Shown: piece after piece, positions 8,378-15,524 of the stretch | How positions within the stretch are numbered: the stretch's first letter is position 1 | Layout: every line of letters starts with the position of its first letter | Source of the DNA: JBARDN01 sp963755705 | GTDB taxonomy: Bacteria > Desulfobacterota > Binatia > Binatales > Binataceae | DNA: 64,000 bases | Direction of reading: 5' to 3' | Assembly: GCA_963755705.1 (NCBI GenBank) | Contig: CAVWKW010000001.1 | Location: forward strand, 372,001 to 436,000 | The notes under the pieces: generated by a model | Seen by the model: only the letters and a program-made list of their open reading frames with translations | The model's database searches: none | Told to the model about the DNA's origin: nothing | Program-made: the position numbers and the translations under genes

Positions 8378-8628
8378 CGCTTGAGAGCTTTCACGGCGCG
8401 ATCGAGCAGCGTCGCGATTTCGGCGCGAGTGTTCGCAGGGAAGCGCTCGAAATCGTCGCCGGTTTTCAGATCCGCGAACATCCCGGCCGGATCCTCGTGA
8501 AAATGCAGGAACGCCGCCGGCCCGCGATAGAAGACGCCGCGCGATCGTTCCTTCAAGCCGTCGAGTTTGCGCAGCTTGTTCAATATTGGTTCGACCTGAT
8601 CGAGCGCCTGCGCTCCTGCGTGCTTCAT
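8374..8628 (-). CDS. Small conserved hypothetical protein
   Basis: This 84-residue protein contains 'GVFYRGPAAFLHFHEDPAGMFADLK' followed by 'FERFPANTRAEIATLLDRAV'. I recognise this pattern from a widespread family of about 80-90 residues in actinobacteria and proteobacteria that has no assigned role. The 'FHEDPAG' motif is its hallmark. The gene is 9 bases downstream of the interrupted VOC gene on the same strand, so the two were probably one transcript. Confidence 0.6.
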   Translation of the reverse strand: MKHAGAQALDQVEPILNKLRKLDGLKERSRGVFYRGPAAFLHFHEDPAGMFADLKTGDDFERFPANTRAEIATLLDRAVKALKR

Positions 8629-8637
8629 CTCTGGCCG

Positions 8638-9009
8638 TTAGCTGTTGCCGATCTCGATCACATATCCGTCGGGATCGGAAATGTACGCATAAGGCACTTC
8701 CGGTGCGTGATTGCCGCGGCTCAGCAGCGTTCCTCCCGCCTACTCGACCTGCGCGATCGCTTCGTCGATTTTCCCTTTTTCGGCGAGGCCGAAGCCGAAG
8801 TGTGACACACCCGCGCCGCCAACCGGCATGTTCTTTTCGGCCTGGCACAGCGTGATTGTGTCGTCGGCGCCGGGCGAGCGCAGAAACACCATCCGCTTGC
8901 CTTCCCAGAATTGAATCTCAAGCCCGAACGCGTGCTGGTAAAACTCAAGCGATCGCTGAAGGTCGCTCACGTTCAGATTGATATGTCTCAGTCCGCGCGA
9001 TTTGATCAT
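8638..9009 (-). pseudogene. VOC-family (glyoxalase/dioxygenase fold) gene interrupted by an in-frame TAG
   Basis: Translation from the ATG at 9009 gives a typical VOC domain: 'GLRHINLNVSDLQRSLEFYQ' then 'MVFLRSPGADDTITL' then 'GVSHFGFGLAEKGKIDEAIAQVE'. It stops at a TAG at 8742-8740. Read on in the same frame it continues 'AGGTLLSRGNHAPEVPYAYISDPDGY' and 'VIEIGNS' to a TAA at 8640-8638. That is exactly the missing last strand of the fold with its 'DPDGxxIE' metal ligand. Total length is 123 codons, normal for one VOC unit. One base change explains the break, so it is a recent nonsense mutation or a sequencing error. TAG is used as an ordinary stop elsewhere in the window, which argues against recoding. 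Confidence 0.85.
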
Positions 9010-9051
9010 CGAACCGCCTCCTGAGCCTGGTGAAATTCGACGTAACGAGAA

Positions 9052-10290
9052 TCAGGAAGCCGCTGCCGCCGGAGCCGGCGCCGCGATCAGCACTCCTGCG
9101 TGCGTGAGTTCCTCGGCCTCCGCAGCCGACAGGCCCGCGACCTCGGTTACGATCGCCGCGTTATCGGCGCCCATGCGCGAGGCTTTGACCTCGGTGCGGT
9201 CGGGCCACGCCGAAAACTTCACCGGCATCCCCGGGATATCGAATTCGCCGAAGGTCTCGTCCTTCACGCGGCGCACGGTCTTGCGTCCGCGTAAATGGGG
9301 ATGCGCCATCGACTCCGCCAGCTTGTACACGGGCGCGCACGGCACGCGCTCGGCGTCGAGCAATGCGATGGCGGCGTCGCGCTCGGGAAAGCTCTGCAGC
9401 CAGCCTTCGATCGTTTCGCGCAGCACGAGGTTGTTCTTGAGTCGATCGCGATTGGTCTTGAAGCGCGGGTCGTCGGCCAGCTCGGGCCGTTTCATCGCTC
9501 TCCATAGCCGTGCGATCTCATGCTGTTGCACGACCAGGAAAACATAACCGTCGCTCGCCTTGTAAACGCCGCATGGCGCTCCGGTCGGATGCGTCGCGCC
9601 TCCGCGTTTGGGTACGAATTTACCCGGACGCAGAGAGACCACCGGAACCGAGAGCTCGTGCATGTGGAAGTATGTATCGAGCAACGACGCATCGAGCATT
9701 TGCCCCTCGCCGGTGCGCTCGCGATGCAGCAGAGCGAAGCCAACCGCCATCGCGGCGGCGACCCCGGTCGATACGTCGCCGATCGCCATCGGCGGCACGA
9801 TCGGCGAACCCTCGGGCTCGCCGAGCTGATCGGTGATTCCTGCCAGCGCAGCGCCCAGGTAATCGTAGCCCGGCTTGTAGCTGAGCGGTCCGGTCTGTCC
9901 GGCGACCGAGACCGAGCACATGATAATCTTCGGGTTGATCTTCTTTAGCGCCTCGTAACCGAAGCCCATCTCGCCGATCACACCGGGCGCGAAATTCTCC
10001 ACGACGACATCGATCTTCGGAATCATTTTGAGCAGGAGATCGCGTCCTCGCGGGTCGCGCAGATTGACGCCGAGGCTGCGCTTGGAATGATTGTGCTGGA
10101 AGTAGTAGGTACTCATCCCGTCGCGGACCAGGCCGAGTACGCGGACGTGATCGCCCTCGATCGAGCGCTCGACCTTGATCACGTCGGCGCCCATCTCACC
10201 GAGAATCCGGGTGCAGGTAGGACCCGCGACGAAATGGGTGAAATCCAGAACGCGATAGCCTTCAAGCATCCGCGGGCGGTTGTCCATCAT
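9052..10290 (-). CDS. CaiB/BaiF family (class III) CoA-transferase
   Basis: This 412-residue enzyme moves CoA between carboxylic acids through an aspartyl-CoA intermediate. Class III signatures are clear: 'LEGYRVLDFTHFVAGPTCTRILGEMGADVIKVE' at the start, 'NHSKRSLGVNLRDPRGRDLL' after it, 'VVVENFAPGVIGEMGFGYEAL', and 'PMAIGDVSTGVAAAMAVGFALLHRERTGEGQMLDASLLD' in the middle. Substrates cannot be told. An Ala/Pro-rich tail ends the protein. It sits between the VOC remnant and the Fur-family gene on the same strand, but gaps of about 40 bases leave co-transcription uncertain. Confidence 0.9.
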   Translation of the reverse strand: MMDNRPRMLEGYRVLDFTHFVAGPTCTRILGEMGADVIKVERSIEGDHVRVLGLVRDGMSTYYFQHNHSKRSLGVNLRDPRGRDLLLKMIPKIDVVVENFAPGVIGEMGFGYEALKKINPKIIMCSVSVAGQTGPLSYKPGYDYLGAALAGITDQLGEPEGSPIVPPMAIGDVSTGVAAAMAVGFALLHRERTGEGQMLDASLLDTYFHMHELSVPVVSLRPGKFVPKRGGATHPTGAPCGVYKASDGYVFLVVQQHEIARLWRAMKRPELADDPRFKTNRDRLKNNLVLRETIEGWLQSFPERDAAIALLDAERVPCAPVYKLAESMAHPHLRGRKTVRRVKDETFGEFDIPGMPVKFSAWPDRTEVKASRMGADNAAIVTEVAGLSAAEAEELTHAGVLIAAPAPAAAAS

Positions 10291-10335
10291 GCTCTCCCGA
10301 AATCAGATTGCGGCACCACGAGCCTCGCGCAGTGG

Positions 10336-10839
10336 CTAGCGCTCGCCACGCGCCAGGCATTCGGCGCAGATGCCGTACAGTTCCATTTTGTGGCGGCGTA
10401 ACTGGGCTTTGAGCTCGCGTGCGACCATCTCTTGCAGGCGCTCAATATTGTCGTTTTCGAACTCGATAATCTTGCCGCAGCGCTCGCAAATGAAATGATC
10501 GTGATGCCGCTCGCCGGTCGCCTCGTAGCGTGCCTGGCCTTCATCGAAATGGCGCTCTTGCAGCAAGTCGCACTCGCGCAGCAGACGCAGAGTGCGGTAG
10601 ATGGTCGCGTAGCCGACGTGCGGATTGACCTTCTTGACCTCGGCATAAAGTTCCTCGGCACTGATATGGCGGCCGATTCCGAAAAACACGCGCGCGATAT
10701 CGTCGCGCTGGCCGGTGGACTTGAGTCCGCGATCCTTGAGCCGCGAATGAAACGTGCTCATCCGCTCTTCGGCGCTGGCGTGCGGCATGTGGCCGACGAT
10801 AGTGCGGGTATGCTCGGCGGTATGCTCCCCTCGAGGCAT
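10336..10839 (-). CDS. Fur family metal- or peroxide-responsive transcriptional regulator
   Basis: This 167-residue protein has a winged helix (about 40-105; 'GRHISAEELYAEVKKVNPHVGYATIYRTLRLL') and a dimerisation domain with 'ERHHDHFICERCGKIIEFEND' and a C-terminal 'GICAECLARGE'. The HHDH block supplies the regulatory metal site and the two CxxC pairs the structural zinc site, as in Fur. Fur, Zur and PerR subtypes cannot be separated safely by eye. The ATG at 10839 has AGGCGA upstream, giving a roughly 26-residue N-terminal extension; an alternative start is the Met at 10761 (MSTFHSRL). It follows the small gene at 10849 by 9 bases, probably in one transcript. Confidence 0.88.
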   Translation of the reverse strand: MPRGEHTAEHTRTIVGHMPHASAEERMSTFHSRLKDRGLKSTGQRDDIARVFFGIGRHISAEELYAEVKKVNPHVGYATIYRTLRLLRECDLLQERHFDEGQARYEATGERHHDHFICERCGKIIEFENDNIERLQEMVARELKAQLRRHKMELYGICAECLARGER

Positions 10840-10848
10840 CGGTTTCGC

Positions 10849-11142
10849 CTATTGCGCGCCTGCTCCCGGCTGCACGACACGGCGCGCGGCAGGAGACAGG
10901 TACAACGCTTCCAGATCGTGCGAACGCAGCGCTTCCGCCAGCACTTCGAGCTGCTCGGCGGCGGGCTGTTCGCGATCGATGATAACTAGGTCCTTTTCGC
11001 GCAGCCGGCAGGCTCCGCCGCGCGCGCGGTAACCGACCTCGCGCAAGATCCGCTCGCGGCGCACTTCCAGGCCGACTCGTCCCGCGGCCTCGCTCAATTC
11101 TTCAACCAGCTTGAGGAGCCGTGATTCTTTCTGCTCGCTCAT
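10849..11142 (-). CDS. Conserved hypothetical protein upstream of the Fur-family gene
   Basis: This 97-residue protein is charged and helical at the start ('ESRLLKLVEELSEAAGRVGLEVRRERI'). It continues with 'GGACRLREKDLVIIDREQPAAEQLEVLAEALRSHDLEALYLSPAARRVV'. The 'GxCRLRxKDLxIIDRxxPxxEQ' stretch looks like a small conserved family, but I know no function for it. It is 9 bases before the Fur-family gene on the same strand, so it may share its regulation. It is divergent from the universal stress protein gene. Confidence 0.55.
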   Translation of the reverse strand: MSEQKESRLLKLVEELSEAAGRVGLEVRRERILREVGYRARGGACRLREKDLVIIDREQPAAEQLEVLAEALRSHDLEALYLSPAARRVVQPGAGAQ

Positions 11143-11235
11143 CGCATACCGCCTTTTGGCTTGCCGCCCTTGGCCGCCTCTTGAGGCTCACCCGCGCGTC
11201 GTGATATCGCGGAACTCCAAACGGAGGACTGCCCG

Positions 11236-12072
11236 TTGATCAAGAAAATTCTCGTCGGCATCGACACCTCCGAACATTCCCGCAACGCACAGGCCTATGC
11301 CTTTAACATCGCTCGTCGCCTTGGCGCGACCCTGATTGGAGTCCATGTCGTCGATATCGTGTCGATCGAGGGATCCTTCTTCCATGATATATCAGGTTCG
11401 CTCGGTCTTGAACCATATCTGGACTTTTCCTCGAAGATGCGCGAGGTGCTGACCGCGCGCGGACGGACGGTGCTCGACGATTTCGCCGCCGCCGCCCAGC
11501 GCGAAAACCTTGCCGCCGAGACCGTGCTGGACATGGGGATCGTCGCCAACCAGATTTGCGATCGCGCCAAGAGCGCCGACCTGGTGATGATCGGGCATCG
11601 CGGCGTCAACGAACGTTTCTCGAGCGGACTGCTCGGCTCGACTGCAGAGGCGGTGGCGCGCAAATGCCCTCGTCCGCTGTTCATCGCGCCGATGAAATTC
11701 CGCGAGATCCAGCGCCCCGTCCTTGCCTATGACGGCAGTGAGCGGGCCTCGCGCGCGATGCGCGCGGCGGCGGAGGTCGCAAACGGACTCGGCGTCGCGC
11801 TCACTGTGGTGACGGTCGCGCGCGATCCGAAGTTGGGCGAGCGCACGCTCGAGGAGGCGCGCAAGTATTTCGAGCCGTACACGCCGCCGGCGGAATTCAA
11901 ACTGCTCGCGGGCCACGCCAACGAGGAGATAATCAAGTTCCTGAAAGAGCGCGACGCCGACCTGCTGTTTATCGGCGCATACGGCCACAGCAGGATAATC
12001 GAGATGGTGCTCGGTTCGACCACGGAATACGTGCTGCGCAATTCTCCGTGCCCGGTGTTTCTCTCGCGCTGA
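11236..12072 (+). CDS. Tandem-domain universal stress protein
   Basis: This 278-residue protein has two UspA domains (about 1-150 and 155-278), each with the ATP-site pattern G-x2-G-x9-G-S/T. These are 'GHRGVNERFSSGLLGST' in the first and 'GAYGHSRIIEMVLGST' in the second. UspA-like proteins with this motif bind ATP and modulate stress responses in the cytoplasm. The start is a TTG at 11236, preceded at good distance by ACGGAGGAC; no closer ATG gives a complete first strand 'IKKILVGID'. It is divergent from the small gene/Fur pair. Confidence 0.88.
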   Translation: MIKKILVGIDTSEHSRNAQAYAFNIARRLGATLIGVHVVDIVSIEGSFFHDISGSLGLEPYLDFSSKMREVLTARGRTVLDDFAAAAQRENLAAETVLDMGIVANQICDRAKSADLVMIGHRGVNERFSSGLLGSTAEAVARKCPRPLFIAPMKFREIQRPVLAYDGSERASRAMRAAAEVANGLGVALTVVTVARDPKLGERTLEEARKYFEPYTPPAEFKLLAGHANEEIIKFLKERDADLLFIGAYGHSRIIEMVLGSTTEYVLRNSPCPVFLSR

Positions 12073-12154
12073 TCCAGTGCATTCCTCTGCCATGCCCTTG
12101 CGGCGATGACTCGATGCCCGGCGAGCGCTACGATCTCAGCCCGGAGCAAGGTTC

Positions 12155-12739
12155 GTGAAATCCTGGGACGCTCTTCCCGATTGCGCGCTCGCGGACGCAG
12201 GCGAGATCACTCGCGCGTTCGTATCCGCCGGCTCGAAGGATTTTCGCGCCGCCGCTCGCTATGTCCATGCGCTTCCGTACGGGCGCAACAGGTCTCGCAC
12301 CGATCCGCTGATCGTGATTCGCGAACATCGAGGCACGTGCAGCACCAAGCATGCACTGCTGGCTCGGCTTGCGCTCGAGCAGCGGATCGAAATCGCGCTC
12401 ATGATCGGAATCTATCGAATGACTGAACGCAACACGCCGGGCGTTAGACGCGTGCTTGCGGCGAAGGGACTCGAGTACGTTCCCGAAGCGCATTGCTACC
12501 TTCGCTATCGCGCCGATCGGATCGACGTCACGCGCGAGATCGCGGGCGTCTCGGCGGAGCCGATCGCGCGGTTTCTTCATGAAGAGGAAATTTCGCCGGA
12601 GCAAATCGGCGACTACAAGATCGCACTTCATCAGCGATGGATGCGCGACTGGATCGCGTCAGCGGAAGCGCCGCGCGGCCTCGGCTTCGATGAACTGTGG
12701 AAAATCCGCGAGGCTTGTATCGCGGCGCTGGAACAGTGA
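12155..12739 (+). CDS. Uncharacterised protein with transglutaminase-like Cys-His-Asp pattern
   Basis: This 194-residue protein starts at a GTG preceded by GGAGCAAGG. The block 'IREHRGTCSTKHALLARLALE', followed about 60 residues later by 'EAHCYLRYRADRIDVT', has the spacing and flavour of the catalytic Cys, His and Asp of the transglutaminase-like fold (a Cys at a helix start after 'GT', then H and D on neighbouring strands). I infer a papain-like or transglutaminase-like fold but no reaction. It ends 6 bases before the methyltransferase gene and is probably co-transcribed with it. Confidence 0.6.
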   Translation: MKSWDALPDCALADAGEITRAFVSAGSKDFRAAARYVHALPYGRNRSRTDPLIVIREHRGTCSTKHALLARLALEQRIEIALMIGIYRMTERNTPGVRRVLAAKGLEYVPEAHCYLRYRADRIDVTREIAGVSAEPIARFLHEEEISPEQIGDYKIALHQRWMRDWIASAEAPRGLGFDELWKIREACIAALEQ

Positions 12740-12745
12740 TTCGCG

Positions 12746-13486
12746 ATGAAACAGAACATCTACGACAATCCCCAATTCTTCGAGGGCTACTCGCAATTGC
12801 GCCGCCACGAAGGTGGCCTCAATGCCGCGCTGGAATGGCCGGCGCTGCATTCGATGCTGCCGCCGCTCGACGGGCTTCACGTGCTCGACCTCGGATGCGG
12901 CTTCGGCAAGTGGTCGCGCCTGATGCGCGAGCAGGGCGCGGCCTCTGTGGTCGGTATCGACATCTCGACCCGGATGCTCGAGCGGGCGCGCGGCGAAAAC
13001 ACGGTTGACGGGGTTACGTATATCAATTGTCCAATCGAAGACGCGGCGTTCGCTCCTGAAAGCTTCGATCTGGTGACCAGCTCGCTCGCACTGCACTACG
13101 TCGAGCGCTTCGACCGCGTGTGTGCGAACGTCGCGCACTGGCTCAAGCCGGGCGGCGGGTTCGTCTTTTCCGTCGAGCATCCGATCATCACCGCGAATCC
13201 AGCGAATCTCGAAGGATGGTGTCTTGACGCCGCCGGCGCTAGACGCCATTGGGCGGTGGATAATTATCGCGACGAGGGCGTGCGTCACACGCGATGGTTC
13301 GTTGACGACGTGATCAAATACCATCGTATGATGGAGACTTATCTCAACACGCTGATTGATTCAGGATTCGCGATCGCGCGCGTGCTTGAACCGGAGGGTA
13401 CGGCGGAGTTCGTGCGTTTGCAGCCGGACCTCGCCGAGGAGCGGCGGCGTCCGCCGTTTCTGCTGATCTCAGTACGCCGCGTCTGA
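12746..13486 (+). CDS. Class I SAM-dependent methyltransferase
   Basis: This 246-residue protein has the Rossmann-type methyltransferase fold. Motif I is 'GLHVLDLGCGFGKWSRLM', motif II 'VVGIDISTRMLERAR', motif III 'FDLVTSSLALHYVE', and then 'WLKPGGGFVFSVEHPI'. The opening 'NIYDNPQFFEGYSQLR' and the motif order resemble the UbiE/Tam-like group acting on small molecules. The acceptor is unknown. It directly follows the transglutaminase-like gene (6-base gap). Confidence 0.85.
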   Translation: MKQNIYDNPQFFEGYSQLRRHEGGLNAALEWPALHSMLPPLDGLHVLDLGCGFGKWSRLMREQGAASVVGIDISTRMLERARGENTVDGVTYINCPIEDAAFAPESFDLVTSSLALHYVERFDRVCANVAHWLKPGGGFVFSVEHPIITANPANLEGWCLDAAGARRHWAVDNYRDEGVRHTRWFVDDVIKYHRMMETYLNTLIDSGFAIARVLEPEGTAEFVRLQPDLAEERRRPPFLLISVRRV

Positions 13487-13493
13487 CGCGCGG

Positions 13494-14102
13494 CTACGCT
13501 TGCGGCTCGGTCTCGCGCTGGCGGATGAAACGCGCGAGCAACAGGCGCATCGAGTCGGCAGGTTGAATCCCGATCATCGGGAAGTCGCCGAGCACAAAGG
13601 TCGGATAGCCGAGCGCCGAATGCTCATCGGCTTCGCGCCGATGCTGTTCGAGCCGCGGCGCCATCCGGCGGCTCTCCAAATCTTCGTGAAACTTGAGCGG
13701 GTCCAGCCCGGCGCGCCCGGCGATTTCATCGAGTATCGGCGACGCGGAGATGTCGGCGCGATCCTCAAACGCGGCGCGAAACACCCCTTCGTGATACGCG
13801 GCAAACACTCCGGCGTCGCGCGCGAGTTCCGAGCCTTCCAGTGCGGCGGATGAATCGATCCAGCGCTCGAGCGGCGCGACCGCGATCCCGGTCTCGGCGG
13901 CAACCATCAGGACCTTCTGGCGTTCGAGGTCGGTGATTGCGCGGCCGGCTTTGGCGCGATGATCGCGCAGCGCGATTGGCACCCCTTTCCACAACGCGTC
14001 GAAGCCGAGCTCGGGCTCGAGCTCGCGCACGATGCGCCACGCGACGTAGCACAGCGTCGATGCGTAATCGAAAAAGATCGGAATCATCACGCGCGGCATC
14101 AT
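13494..14102 (-). CDS. DsbA-fold protein, 2-hydroxychromene-2-carboxylate isomerase/FrnE-like
   Basis: This 202-residue protein opens 'MIPIFFDYASTLCYVAWRIVRELE', then 'FDALWKGVPIAL', and ends 'ALGYPTFVLGDFPMIGIQPADSMRLLL'. That is the thioredoxin-fold-with-helical-insert layout of the DSBA/HCCA isomerase family; the cis-Pro is in 'GYPTFV'. The usual CxxC is replaced by S-T-L-C, so a disulfide oxidase role is less likely than a glutathione-dependent isomerase or FrnE-like role. The start is placed at the tandem ATG at 14102/14099 because the frame upstream looks non-coding. It is divergent from the Nudix gene. Confidence 0.7.
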   Translation of the reverse strand: MMPRVMIPIFFDYASTLCYVAWRIVRELEPELGFDALWKGVPIALRDHRAKAGRAITDLERQKVLMVAAETGIAVAPLERWIDSSAALEGSELARDAGVFAAYHEGVFRAAFEDRADISASPILDEIAGRAGLDPLKFHEDLESRRMAPRLEQHRREADEHSALGYPTFVLGDFPMIGIQPADSMRLLLARFIRQRETEPQA

Positions 14103-14182
14103 CGAATTATCGGCTTGTTTCGGAGAGCCGCGCAAATCGCCGGATACTTGCGCGCGCCGCGCGCGTGGAAGAATCTTTCTCG

Positions 14183-14710
14183 ATGGATACCAAGCGCCAT
14201 TCCGTCCTGAAACTCGGCGTCGTCGATCTCGGCGTCGAAACCGCGACGCTGCCCAACGGAGTGATGGTGGACCTCGCCGTGATCCGGCATCCGGGCGCGG
14301 CCGCGATAGTCGCGCTCGACGCCGACGGTGCCGTCGCGATGCTGAGTCAGTGGCGTCATGCGATCGGCGCATGGATTTGGGAGATTCCCGCCGGATGCCG
14401 CAACGCGGGCGAGGACGCTCTGACCTGCGCCCGCCGCGAACTGGGCGAAGAAGCGGGCGTGGCCGCAGCCAGGTGGGATCATCTGGGCGGGATAGTCACG
14501 ATTCCAAGCTTCTGCGACGAGCGAATCGAGCTCTACCTCGCGCGCGAGTTGTCACCGGGCCATGGCGCGCTCGACCAAGACGAAGTGATCAAGGTCAGCC
14601 GAGTCGCATTCACAGAGACCTTCGCGATGATCGATCGCGGAGAAATCGTTAACGCGAAAACGATCACGGGACTCTACCGAGCGCGCGATTTCCTGGTGCT
14701 TGCGAAGTAG
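14183..14710 (+). CDS. Nudix hydrolase, ADP-ribose pyrophosphatase type
   Basis: This 175-residue enzyme hydrolyses nucleoside diphosphates linked to another group. The Nudix box is complete: 'GCRNAGEDALTCARRELGEEAGV' fits G-x5-E-x7-R-E-U-x-E-E-x-G-U. Ahead of it is 'SQWRHAIGAWIWEIPAG', the usual ADP-ribose pyrophosphatase lead-in (QYR...WE.PAG). After it, 'SFCDERIELYLAREL' corresponds to the family's 'SPGFSxExxxxFLA' strand. The ATG at 14183 is chosen because homologous sequence begins there, although the frame is open further upstream. Confidence 0.88.
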   Translation: MDTKRHSVLKLGVVDLGVETATLPNGVMVDLAVIRHPGAAAIVALDADGAVAMLSQWRHAIGAWIWEIPAGCRNAGEDALTCARRELGEEAGVAAARWDHLGGIVTIPSFCDERIELYLARELSPGHGALDQDEVIKVSRVAFTETFAMIDRGEIVNAKTITGLYRARDFLVLAK

Positions 14711-14721
14711 GAGTGGCCGCC

Positions 14722-15150
14722 TCAACGCGGACCGAGGACACGAAATCCCTCCTTCGCGGCCGCGTCGGCGAGCTTGCGGTCGAGGGTCACGAATTCGAGC
14801 GACATTGGTTCTTCCTCCGCGGCGACGATCGCAGCGCCAAGCTGAAGCGCGTCCGCAGCGCGCAAAGGATGCGATCGCACGATCCGTTCGGCGTGGTCGC
14901 GGACCGCGAAGACGTTCGTAATCGCAAGCCAGTCCCGAGAGGCCTTGAGGATGTCTTGGTGGATACGGTCCCAATAACCAGCAAGCGCGGGTTGATCTCG
15001 CCGACGTCGGGCTGTCGCAGAGGCAATCTCGACCCTGCTCAGAGCCCATACGATTACCCCCGGGTCATCGCGGTGCCACGCTCGTACGAGTGCGCTTTGA
15101 GGTTCCTCGATAAATCGCGCAATTAGTCCGGAAGAATCCCAGAACTTCAC
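14722..15150 (-). CDS. VapC-like PIN-domain toxin
   Basis: This 142-residue PIN-domain nuclease has the acidic residues spread as expected. They are the first Asp in 'MKFWDSSGLIARF', a Glu in 'ALSRVEIASA', the Asp in 'LRAADALQLGAAI', and the last in 'FVTLDRKLADAA'. VapC toxins cleave RNA and are held by the antitoxin encoded just upstream; the two genes overlap by 4 bases (ATGA). The protein is convergent with the Nudix gene, with only 11 bases between stops. Confidence 0.85.
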   Translation of the reverse strand: MKFWDSSGLIARFIEEPQSALVRAWHRDDPGVIVWALSRVEIASATARRRRDQPALAGYWDRIHQDILKASRDWLAITNVFAVRDHAERIVRSHPLRAADALQLGAAIVAAEEEPMSLEFVTLDRKLADAAAKEGFRVLGPR

Positions 15151-15458
15151 CAGCCGGTTTCACGCTCTTCGAGCAATGCTTGAAGGACGCTCGCCGCGCC
15201 AGGAATCTTCAACGCGGTGTACTTTTGGAACCATTTTCCGGTTCCAGCGCCTCGGACGATACTGCCCTGTGCCTCGAGTCGTGCGATGCGCTCTTCGTCT
15301 TTTCCTGCGCGTGATCTGGGTTGGCGAATTGGGATGATCTCCGCGACAGGGGTATCGCGTTCATAGACGACCACGGTACCGCCGGAGCGCACGTGCTTGA
15401 TATAGCGCGACAGGCCGTCGCGGAGTTGGCCGATCTTCGCAACTTTTGCGATCTTCAT
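15147..15458 (-). CDS. Antitoxin of the Phd/YefM (VapB-like) type
   Basis: This 103-residue protein opens 'KIAKVAKIGQLRDGLSRYIKHVRSGGTVVVYERDTPVAEIIPI'. It is the short strand-helix-helix-hairpin fold of Phd/YefM antitoxins, ending in the typical 'Y-x-R-x-x-P-V-A-x-I-x-P'. A flexible, toxin-binding tail follows. It would bind and neutralise the PIN toxin encoded after it (4-base overlap) and repress the pair's promoter, as is usual for such modules. Confidence 0.82.
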   Translation of the reverse strand: MKIAKVAKIGQLRDGLSRYIKHVRSGGTVVVYERDTPVAEIIPIRQPRSRAGKDEERIARLEAQGSIVRGAGTGKWFQKYTALKIPGAASVLQALLEERETGW

Positions 15459-15524
15459 ACCTCTACTCTATCGGATCGGCGCGACTTGGCCAAGTTGGCT
15501 AAATTCTCCGATTTGACGACCTGC

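Noticed and set aside
8740..8742. TAG recoded as an amino acid
   Set aside because: TAG ends several intact genes in the window (for example at 763 and 47697), so genome-wide recoding is not supported.
7964..8848. 294-codon minus-strand frame across four real genes
   Set aside because: It antiparallels better supported genes and is low-complexity Arg-rich.
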